A stretch of DNA of 64,000 nucleotides from positions 2,046,001 through 2,110,000 of the forward strand of contig NZ_CP039424.1 in the NCBI RefSeq assembly GCF_005877055.1. Direction: 5' to 3'. The notes beneath the pieces were generated by a model that saw only the letters and a program-made list of their open reading frames with translations, had not been told where the DNA came from and did no database searches. Positions 10,427-17,129 of the stretch are shown here, piece by piece. Position numbers and translations under genes: made by a program. This stretch comes from Citricoccus sp. SGAir0253 (lineage in GTDB: Bacteria > Actinomycetota > Actinomycetes > Actinomycetales > Micrococcaceae). Every line of letters begins with the position of its first letter. Within the stretch, counting starts at the first letter, position 1.

Positions 10427-11967
10427 TGTCCGCACCGTCGACCACCGCACCCACCACCACCTGGACGCCGAACGACCGCTGGCTGACCGGCGTCGTCCTG
10501 GCCGTCGTCACCTTCTGGCTGTTCGCCCAGACCCTGCTCAACGTCATCCCCGGCATCCAGGAGAAGCTGGGCATCGAGCTCACGGTCGCCAACCTCGCCG
10601 TCTCGATCACGTCCCTGTTCTCCGGCATCTTCATCGTCGTCGCCGGCGGCCTGGCGGACCGGATCGGCCGCACGAGGATCCTGAACATCGGCGTCATCCT
10701 GGGCGCCGTCGGGTCGCTGCTGATCGTGGTGACGCCGGAGGACGCCGGCGCGCTGACCGCGGCCCTGCTCCTCGGCGGACGCATCGTCCAGGGCCTCTCG
10801 GCGGCGTGCATCATGCCGTCCTCGATGGCCCTGATCAAGACCTTCTACGAGGGCAGGGCCCGCCAGCGCGCCCTCTCCTTCTGGTCGATCGGCTCCTGGG
10901 GCGGCTCCGGCCTCTGCGCGCTGTTCGGCGGCTTCATGGCCACCAGCGTGCTCGGCTGGCGCTCCATCTTCGTGCTCTCGATCCTCGTCTCCCTCGCATC
11001 GCTCGTGCTGCTGCGCGGCACCCCGGAATCGCGGGCCGAGGCCCCGGCGGGGGGCTACCGCCGCTTCGACTGGGGCGGCGTGGTGGCGTTCATCGTCATG
11101 CTCGTGGCCCTCAACGTGTACATCTCCCAGGGGCCGAACATCGGCTGGCTCTCCCTGGCCGGCATCGGCCTGGTGGCCGTGACGATCGTGGCCGGGCTCG
11201 TCTTCCTCCAGGTCGAGGTCCACCAGCACGCCCCGTTCCTGGACCTGGCCCTGTTCCGCAACGGCACGTTCACGGGCGCCACGCTCTCGAACTTCCTGCT
11301 CAACGGCGCGGCCGGCACGCTCATCGTGGCCCTGGGACTGGTGCAGGTCGCCGCCGGCATGAGCTCCCTGCAGTCCGGACTGCTGACCATCGGCTACCTC
11401 GTGGCGATCCTGGCGACCATCCGCGTCGGCGAGAAGCTGCTGCAGCGCTTCGGCCCGCGCAAGCCGATGCTGTGGGGCAGCATGATCACCGGCGTGGGCA
11501 TCCTGCTGTGCTCCATGACCTTCCTGCTCATCGAGCAGTACATCGTGCTCACCGTCATCGGCTTCACCCTGTTCGGCATCGGCCTGGGCTTCTATGCCAC
11601 GCCGTCCACGGACGCGGCGCTGTCCAACGTCCCGGACAACCAGGTGGGCGCGGCCTCCGGCATCTACAAGATGGCCTCCTCCCTCGGCAACGCGATCGGC
11701 GTGGCGATCTCCGCCGCCCTGTACGTGGCCGGCCAGGCCGTGGACCCCGACCTGATCCGGTCGTGGGGCTTCTTCATCGGCAACCAGGAGAACGTGGCCC
11801 TGCGCTTCGGCGGGGCGGTGGGCCTGCTGTTCAACGTGTTCATGGTGGTGGTGGCGATCGCGTCCATCATCCTCACCGTGCCGACCGAGGAGAGGCGCCG
11901 CGCCCAGGAGCTGGCCGCGGAGCGCGCCGAGCGCCGCGACGTGCCGCCGGCGCCGATCGGCAACTGA
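10426..11967 (+). CDS. MFS transporter, 14-TM DHA2 drug:H+ antiporter type (copy 1)
   Basis: A 513-residue major facilitator with about 14 hydrophobic segments, the DHA2 layout. Loop 2-3 motif ADRIGRTRILNIG matches the MFS motif A pattern. LLGGRIVQGLSAACIMPSSMALI is the DHA2 TM4/motif B-like region containing the functional Arg. Translation is coupled to the amidohydrolase through a one-base stop/start overlap. The next gene is a close paralogue. Both end in almost the same tail (DVPPAPIGN here, DVPPPPIGN in the copy). Likely exports a drug or a small organic acid, but the substrate cannot be read from sequence. No dedicated regulator lies next to it. Confidence 0.88.
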   Translation: MSAPSTTAPTTTWTPNDRWLTGVVLAVVTFWLFAQTLLNVIPGIQEKLGIELTVANLAVSITSLFSGIFIVVAGGLADRIGRTRILNIGVILGAVGSLLIVVTPEDAGALTAALLLGGRIVQGLSAACIMPSSMALIKTFYEGRARQRALSFWSIGSWGGSGLCALFGGFMATSVLGWRSIFVLSILVSLASLVLLRGTPESRAEAPAGGYRRFDWGGVVAFIVMLVALNVYISQGPNIGWLSLAGIGLVAVTIVAGLVFLQVEVHQHAPFLDLALFRNGTFTGATLSNFLLNGAAGTLIVALGLVQVAAGMSSLQSGLLTIGYLVAILATIRVGEKLLQRFGPRKPMLWGSMITGVGILLCSMTFLLIEQYIVLTVIGFTLFGIGLGFYATPSTDAALSNVPDNQVGAASGIYKMASSLGNAIGVAISAALYVAGQAVDPDLIRSWGFFIGNQENVALRFGGAVGLLFNVFMVVVAIASIILTVPTEERRRAQELAAERAERRDVPPAPIGN

Positions 11968-11992
11968 GGCGGTGTCCCGGCAGTCCATCCCG

Positions 11993-11998
11993 TAGGTT
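11993..11998 (+). promoter_or_regulatory. Putative -10 of the second MFS gene
   Basis: TAGGTT places the transcription start near 12004-12006, inside the left arm of the inverted repeat at 12002-12029. No good -35 seen. Confidence 0.4.
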
Positions 11999-12001
11999 GA
12001 A

Positions 12002-12029
12002 GGCACCGGTCCGCCCCGGGACCGGTGCC
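12002..12029 (+). promoter_or_regulatory. Perfect inverted repeat at the predicted transcription start of the second MFS gene
   Basis: GGCACCGGTCC, six-base spacer, GGACCGGTGCC: an 11-bp perfect palindrome between the two MFS genes, 15 bases before the second GTG. It could be an operator, a 5'-UTR stem, or a terminator of the first gene. Having no T-tract and lying just before a Shine-Dalgarno favours a regulatory role, but this is inference. Confidence 0.5.
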
Positions 12030-12044
12030 ACGAGAGAGGTCCCC

Positions 12045-13589
12045 GTGTCCGGCACCACGACATCGCCCGCAGCCGTCTCCTTCCGGCCCACCGACCGATT
12101 CCTGCTCGGGATCGTGCTGGCGGTCGTCACCTTCTGGCTCTTCGCCCAGACCCTGCTCAACGTCATCCCGGGGATCCAGGGCGAGCTGGGGGTGCCCACC
12201 ACCCTGGCGAACCTGGCGGTGTCCATCACGTCGCTGTTCTCCGGGATCTTCATCGTGGTGGCCGGGAAGCTGGCCGACCGGCTGGGCCGGATGCGGCTGC
12301 TGCGCACGGGGATCTACCTGAGCATCGCCGGCTCGCTGGTCATCGCCCTGACCCCCGAGGAGCTGGGGGCGCTCACCTCCACCATGCTGCTGGGCGGCCG
12401 CATCCTGCAGGGCCTGTCCACGGCGTGCATCATGCCGGCGTCGCTGGCCCTGCTCAAGGCGTACTACGACGGCCGGGAACGGCAGCGGGCCCTGTCCTTC
12501 TTCTCCCTGGGCACGTGGGGAGGCTCGGGGCTGTGCTCGCTGTTCGGGGGCATGATGGCCGCCACCGCGCTGGGGTGGCGCTCGATCTTCTGGCTGTCGA
12601 TCATCGTGGCCGTGGCCTCCCTGCTGCTGGTGAGCGGCACCCCGGAGTCACGGGCCGGGACGGGCCCGGGCGGCCGCTTCGACTGGCCCGGGATGATCGG
12701 CTTCGTCGTCGCCCTGCTCGCCCTGAACGTGTACATCTCCCAGGGCCCCACCCTCGGCTGGACGAGTCCGGTGGCGCTGGGGCTGCTGGTGGTCACCGCG
12801 GTGGCCGCGGTGGCCTTCTTCCGGATCGAGACCTCGAGGGGCCAGGCGTTCATCAACCTGCAGCTCTTCCGCGACCGCGCCTTCGCGGGCGCCGTGCTGT
12901 CCAACTTCCTGCTCAACACCGCCGCGGGGACGCTGATCGTGGTGCTCGGGCTCGTGCAGATGGCCTCGGGCTGGAGCTCCCTGCAGGCCGGCACGCTGAC
13001 GATCGGCTACCTCGTGGCCATCCTGGCCACCATCCGGGTGGGCGAGAGGCTGCTGCAGCGCTTCGGCCCGCGCCGGCCGATGATCTGGGGCTCCCTGATC
13101 ACCGGCACGGGCGTCCTGCTGTGCTCCATGACGTTCCTGCTGCTGGAGCAGTACGTGGTACTCACCGTGATCGGGTTCACCCTGTTCGGCACGGGGCTCG
13201 GCTTCTACGCCACCCCCTCCCTGGACACGGCCATGGCCTCCGTGCCCCAGAGCGAGGGCGGTGCCGCCGGTGGCATGTACAAGATGGCCTCCTCGCTGGG
13301 CAACGCCATGGGCGTGGCCGTCTCCGCGGCCCTGTACGCGGCCGGCCGGGGCGTGGACCCGGCGGTCATCCAGTCCTGGGGCGTCTTCATCGGCAACCAG
13401 GACAATGTGGCCCTGCGCTTCGGCGGGGCGATCGGCCTGCTGTTCAACGTGTTCATGGTGGGCGTGGCCCTCGTGTCCATCCTGTTGACCATCCCGCGCG
13501 AGCGGCAGGAGCCCCAGCGCGTGGCGGCCGTCCAGGCGGCCACGGGCACCGGCCGCGGCGACGTGCCCCCGCCGCCGATCGGCAACTGA
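12045..13589 (+). CDS. MFS transporter, 14-TM DHA2 type (copy 2, tandem paralogue)
   Basis: A 514-residue DHA2-type major facilitator, clearly a duplicate of the preceding gene. Long stretches are identical or near-identical, for example VVTFWLFAQTLLNVIPGIQ, NLAVSITSLFSGIFIVVAG and LTIGYLVAILATIRVGE. The loop motif ADRLGRMRLL and the ARG-containing LLGGRILQGLSTACIMPASLAL are intact. GTG start with GAGAGAGG at 5-base spacing, just after an 11-bp palindrome. Unlike copy 1 it has its own intergenic region, so the two may be expressed under different conditions. Substrate unknown; probably a small-molecule or drug exporter. Confidence 0.88.
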   Translation: MSGTTTSPAAVSFRPTDRFLLGIVLAVVTFWLFAQTLLNVIPGIQGELGVPTTLANLAVSITSLFSGIFIVVAGKLADRLGRMRLLRTGIYLSIAGSLVIALTPEELGALTSTMLLGGRILQGLSTACIMPASLALLKAYYDGRERQRALSFFSLGTWGGSGLCSLFGGMMAATALGWRSIFWLSIIVAVASLLLVSGTPESRAGTGPGGRFDWPGMIGFVVALLALNVYISQGPTLGWTSPVALGLLVVTAVAAVAFFRIETSRGQAFINLQLFRDRAFAGAVLSNFLLNTAAGTLIVVLGLVQMASGWSSLQAGTLTIGYLVAILATIRVGERLLQRFGPRRPMIWGSLITGTGVLLCSMTFLLLEQYVVLTVIGFTLFGTGLGFYATPSLDTAMASVPQSEGGAAGGMYKMASSLGNAMGVAVSAALYAAGRGVDPAVIQSWGVFIGNQDNVALRFGGAIGLLFNVFMVGVALVSILLTIPRERQEPQRVAAVQAATGTGRGDVPPPPIGN

Positions 13590-13613
13590 GCCGGTCCGCG
13601 CCGGCGGCCCCGA

Positions 13614-13619
13614 TAGACT
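13614..13619 (+). promoter_or_regulatory. -10 element of def
   Basis: TAGACT in GATAGACTGGA; predicted start near 13626, giving a leader of about 33 nt that contains the Shine-Dalgarno CAGGAG. Confidence 0.5.
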
Positions 13620-13658
13620 GGACGGCGTTCCCCGCCGCCCACCAGGAGTGCACCCGCC

Positions 13659-14264
13659 ATGACCATCCGCCCGATCACCATCCACGGCGAGCCCGTGCTG
13701 CACCGCCGGGCGTCGGAGGTCACGGAGATCGACGAGGAGATCCGCACCCTCGTGGCGGACATGTTCGAGACCCAGGACGCCGCCCGGGGCGTGGGCCTGG
13801 CCGCCCCGCAGGTGGGCGTGGGCCTGCGGATCTTCACGTGGACCTTCGAGGACTCCGGCGAGGCCCCCTCGCGCGGGCACGTCATCAACCCCGTGCTGAC
13901 CCGCATCGGCAAGACCTCGCAGCAGGACCCGGACCCGGACGAGGAGTCCGAGGGCTGCCTGTCCGTCCCCGGCTACAGCTTCCCCCTCAAGCGCTCGGAC
14001 CACGTGCGCCTGCAGGGCATCGACCTGGACGGCCGGGAGATCGACTTCGAGGCCCGCGGCTGGTTCGCCCGGGTCATGCAGCACGAGTACGACCACCTCG
14101 ACGGCTACCTCTACGTCAACCGCCTCAACGGCAAGTGGACGCGGCGCTGGAAGAAGTCCCTGCGCCGCGAGGGCTGGACGGTGCCCGGCAACACGTGGCT
14201 GCCCGGCACGGACACCGACCCCTTCGGCCACGACGACGTGGCCGAGGACGCCCACGCCGACTGA
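13659..14264 (+). CDS. def: Peptide deformylase
   Basis: Removes the N-formyl group from nascent proteins at the ribosome exit; Fe2+/Zn2+ enzyme of 201 residues. All three family motifs are intact. Motif 1 is GVGLAAPQVG. Motif 2 is EGCLSVPG, with the metal-binding Cys. Motif 3 is QHEYDHLDG, with two His ligands and the catalytic Glu. The C-terminal 40 residues (RRWKKSLRREGW onward) are the basic/variable tail common in actinobacterial deformylases. ATG start with CAGGAG at good spacing. It stands alone here, without fmt, between the MFS pair and a membrane protein gene. Confidence 0.97.
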   Translation: MTIRPITIHGEPVLHRRASEVTEIDEEIRTLVADMFETQDAARGVGLAAPQVGVGLRIFTWTFEDSGEAPSRGHVINPVLTRIGKTSQQDPDPDEESEGCLSVPGYSFPLKRSDHVRLQGIDLDGREIDFEARGWFARVMQHEYDHLDGYLYVNRLNGKWTRRWKKSLRREGWTVPGNTWLPGTDTDPFGHDDVAEDAHAD

Positions 14265-14407
14265 GGCACGCCGGACCACTGCCGGACCGTTCGTCCGGAT
14301 CCGGAGGACTCGTCCGGTGCGCTCCACCCCGGACCGGTCTCGCGGACCGTGACGGACCAGTCCGCCAGGCGGCCATCTCCACCCGGCGGGCCGGGCCGGC
14401 GTGGTGC

Positions 14408-14413
14408 GATACT
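14408..14413 (+). promoter_or_regulatory. -10 element of the CPBP-like gene, leaderless spacing
   Basis: GATACT lies 6 bases before the ATG at 14420, with no Shine-Dalgarno; transcription would begin on the start codon. Confidence 0.5.
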
Positions 14414-14419
14414 GACCGC

Positions 14420-15262
14420 ATGCCGACGCCCCCTCCCCCGCCGCCGGCCCCGGCATGGGCGGAGTCCACGCGCGAGGCCTCCCCGTGGGCCGTGGCCGCG
14501 GCCGCGGGGGTCTCGGCCTCGGCCGTCCTGCTGTTCGCCCTGGCCCTGCCGGGCTGGGGACACGCCCTGCTCGTGCTCAGCGTGGCCGGCGCCTGGCGCG
14601 TGGACCGGGCGCTGGGCCGGGACCTGTCCGTGGTGGCCGCCGGCATCGCCATCGTCAGCACCACCTCCGTGGCGGCGGACCTGCGCTGGGAGCGGTTCTT
14701 CACGCTCGGTGCGGTGCTCACCGCCGCCGTGGCCGTGCCGCTCGCGCTCGACCGGTGGTGGCTCCGGCGGCGCGCCATCACCTACCCATGGCGCACCGGC
14801 AGGCCGTGGACGCGCGTGCAGTGGTCCTATGTCGTGGCGGTGCCCGTGCTCGGCTGGGCCGTGCTGCCCGCCTACTTCATCCACTCCGGCGCCTACCGGA
14901 ACTGGCCGCCGGTGGAGGCGCCCGACGAGCTGGCCCGGTTCCTCGTGGGGGTGAACTTCGTGGGGCTGTGGGACGAGCTGTTCTTCATCTGCACGTGCTT
15001 CGCCCTGCTGCGCCGCCACCTCGGGCCGTGGACGGCGAACGTGCTGCAGGCGGCGGTGTTCGTCTCGTTCCTGTGGGAGCTCGGCTACCGCTCGTGGGGC
15101 CCGGCGCTGACGATCCCCTTCACGCTGCTGCAGGGGTGGATCTTCAACCGGACCCGCAACCTCACCTACGTGGTGGTGGTGCACCTGCTCTTCGACGTCA
15201 TCGTCTTCCTGGCGATCGTGCACGCCCACCACCGGGACGTGCTGCGCGTCTTCGTCTACTGA
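14420..15262 (+). CDS. CPBP-like (Abi family) polytopic membrane protein
   Basis: A 280-residue membrane protein with about eight hydrophobic segments after a Pro-rich start. The C-terminal half looks like the CPBP/Abi (type II CAAX prenyl endopeptidase-like) domain. It has an acidic pair at the family's motif 1 place (LWDELFFICTCFALLRRHLG), a WELGYR segment, and a final span with HLLFDVIVF, like the family's H-x-x-x-D/N motif. The usual E-E-x-x-x-R is D-E without the Arg at the right spacing, so proteolytic activity is doubtful. No Shine-Dalgarno; a -10 hexamer sits six bases upstream. It stands alone between def and the convergent gap gene, with a strong terminator after it. Function not known. 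Confidence 0.6.
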   Translation: MPTPPPPPPAPAWAESTREASPWAVAAAAGVSASAVLLFALALPGWGHALLVLSVAGAWRVDRALGRDLSVVAAGIAIVSTTSVAADLRWERFFTLGAVLTAAVAVPLALDRWWLRRRAITYPWRTGRPWTRVQWSYVVAVPVLGWAVLPAYFIHSGAYRNWPPVEAPDELARFLVGVNFVGLWDELFFICTCFALLRRHLGPWTANVLQAAVFVSFLWELGYRSWGPALTIPFTLLQGWIFNRTRNLTYVVVVHLLFDVIVFLAIVHAHHRDVLRVFVY

Positions 15263-15275
15263 GAGCCCGGATGCC

Positions 15276-15322
15276 CGACGGCGGCCGGCCACCTCCGCGC
15301 GGGAGGGGGCCGGCCGCCGTCG
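15276..15322. terminator. Bidirectional terminator between the CPBP-like gene and gap
   Basis: A 15-bp perfect stem (15276-15290 with 15308-15322; arm begins CGACGGCGGCCGG) extended inside by CCTCC/GGAGG. Lies between convergent genes and belongs to the hairpin family also seen at 27297, 28708, 36192 and 41444. Confidence 0.85.
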
Positions 15323-15364
15323 TGGTCCGGGACGGCCCCCGGCCAGGTGCCGGGGACGGGAAGG

Positions 15365-16819
15365 TCAGCCCTTCGGCAGCGCGGGGACCGCGTCCCCGGC
15401 CATCTTCTCGATGACGCGGACCACCTGGCAGGAGTAGCCGAACTCGTTGTCGTACCAGACGTAGACGATGGCGTTCGTGCCGTGGTTGACGATCGTGGCC
15501 AGGCCGTCCACGATGCCGGCGCGGTTGGAGCCGACGAAGTCCGAGGAGACGATCTCCGGGGAGGCGATGTAGTCCAGCTGGGCGCGCAGCTCGCCGGTGA
15601 GCGACTCGGTGCGCAGGCACGCGTTGAGCTCCTCGGCCGAGGTCTCCTTCTCGAGCTCCAGGTTCAGGATCGCCATGGAGACGTTCGGGGTGGGGACGCG
15701 GATCGCGTTGCCGGAGAGCTTGCCCTTGAGCTCGGGCAGGGCCTTGGCCACGGCCTTGGCGGCACCGGTCTCGGTGAGCACCATGTTCAGGCCGGCGGCG
15801 CGGCCGCGGCGGGAGCCCTTGTGGAAGTTGTCCGTGAGGTTCTGGTCGTTCGTGTAGGCGTGCACGGTCTCCACGTGGCCGTGGTCGATCCCGTACTCGT
15901 CGTTGATGACCTTCAGCACCGGGGTGATGCCGTTGGTGGTGCAGGAGGCGGCGGAGAGGATGGTGTCCTCGTCCGTGATGTCCGCGGTGTTGACGCCGAA
16001 CACGATGTTCTTGATGTCGCCCTTGCCGGGGGCGGTCAGCAGCACCTTGGCGGCGCCCTTGGCCTTCAGGTGCTGGCCCAGGCCCTCCTCGTCGCGCCAG
16101 CGGCCGGTGTTGTCCACGATGATGGCGTTGTCGATCCCGTAGGCGGTGTAGTCCACCGAGGCCGGGTCGTTGGAGTAGATCACCTGGATCACGGTGCCGT
16201 TGGCGGTGATCGTGTTGTTCTCCTCGTCCACGGTGATGGTGCCCTCGAACGGGCCGTGGATGGAGTCGCGGCGCAGCAGGGAGGCGCGCTTGACGAGGTC
16301 GTCCTCGGAGTTCTTGCGGACCACGATGGCGCGCAGGCGCAGCGAGGAGGCGCCGCCCTCGTGGGAGAGGATGATGCGGGCCAGCAGGCGGCCGATGCGA
16401 CCGAAGCCGTAGAGCACCACGTCGGTGGGCCCCTGGACGCCCTCGCCGCCCTTGCCGGCGACCTCGGCGAGCTCGGTGTCGAGGAAGGCCTGCAGGTCCC
16501 CGCCCACCTCGCGGTACTTGTTGGCCAGCTTGGCCAGGTCCACGGAGGCCGCGCCCAGGTCCATCGCGGCCATGGCCTCGACGATCGGGTACGTCTCCTC
16601 GACGGGCAGGACGGACTCGTCGATCTGCCGGGCGTAGCGGTGCGCCTTGATGATGTCGATGACGCCCTTGTGGACGAGCTGCCGGCCGTAGATGCTCGTG
16701 ACCACGTTGTTGTCCCGGTACATCGAGCCGATCAGCGGAACCATCTTCTCGGCCAGCTCCTCCCGGCTGTTCCAGGCGGCGCGCTGGTCCTGCGCGATTC
16801 CGGTGGTCTGTTCTGCCAC
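15365..16819 (-). CDS. gapB: Glyceraldehyde-3-phosphate dehydrogenase, long form (GapB/GapX-like)
   Basis: A 484-residue GAPDH with an N-terminal helical extension of roughly 130 residues before the NAD-binding motif VLYGFGRIGRLLAR. Ordinary GAPDH is about 335 residues. The catalytic Cys is in SAASCTTNGITPVLK, and the substrate-binding region includes HAYTNDQNLTDN. The conserved C-terminal WYDNEFGYSCQVVR is present. The long form corresponds to GapB (GapX, about 480 residues) of Corynebacterium glutamicum, associated with the gluconeogenic direction; assignment of direction here is by analogy. GTG start preceded by GGGAAGGA. It is monocistronic: a bidirectional terminator follows, and it is divergent from the BCCT carrier gene. 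Confidence 0.93.
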   Translation of the reverse strand: MAEQTTGIAQDQRAAWNSREELAEKMVPLIGSMYRDNNVVTSIYGRQLVHKGVIDIIKAHRYARQIDESVLPVEETYPIVEAMAAMDLGAASVDLAKLANKYREVGGDLQAFLDTELAEVAGKGGEGVQGPTDVVLYGFGRIGRLLARIILSHEGGASSLRLRAIVVRKNSEDDLVKRASLLRRDSIHGPFEGTITVDEENNTITANGTVIQVIYSNDPASVDYTAYGIDNAIIVDNTGRWRDEEGLGQHLKAKGAAKVLLTAPGKGDIKNIVFGVNTADITDEDTILSAASCTTNGITPVLKVINDEYGIDHGHVETVHAYTNDQNLTDNFHKGSRRGRAAGLNMVLTETGAAKAVAKALPELKGKLSGNAIRVPTPNVSMAILNLELEKETSAEELNACLRTESLTGELRAQLDYIASPEIVSSDFVGSNRAGIVDGLATIVNHGTNAIVYVWYDNEFGYSCQVVRVIEKMAGDAVPALPKG

Positions 16820-17129
16820 GGTAGGTCCTTCCCTCAAGCCCCTGCCTCCAGGGGGCGACTGCGCTGTCGCTCCGGGCGCCGGTGGGCGCGCGGTGTGCAG
16901 ACGGTCACGGCCCGTCCGGCCGCCGGGACCTGTGGGGTCCGGCGGGTCCAGTGTAGTGACTCCGCGGAGAGGGCAGTGCCAGTATGCAGCCATGCGTCCA
17001 CCCGCCCCGGCGGACCCCGGCCCGCGTGGCCGGCGGGCGGACCGCCGCCTCGTCCTCCCCGCCGACGCCGCGGCACCCCACCTCGATCGGAAGGAGGGCC
17101 GGGGCACCGCACCGCCCCGGTGACACACC
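16820..17129. other. 310-base divergent promoter region, gap / BCCT carrier
   Basis: No coding sequence seen. On the minus strand TACACT (16950-16955) could be the gap -10, next to a palindrome CTCCGCGGAG (16960-16969). On the plus strand a strong Shine-Dalgarno (17089-17097) and a hairpin (17099-17120) precede the BCCT start. Confidence 0.5.
17089..17120 (+). promoter_or_regulatory. Shine-Dalgarno separated from the BCCT start codon by a hairpin
   Basis: GGAAGGAGG (17089-17097) lies 32 bases before the ATG, too far for normal initiation. The space holds a perfect 7-bp hairpin, CCGGGGC (17099-17105) with GCCCCGG (17114-17120). Folding would bring the Shine-Dalgarno to about ten bases from the ATG at 17130. 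Confidence 0.5.
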
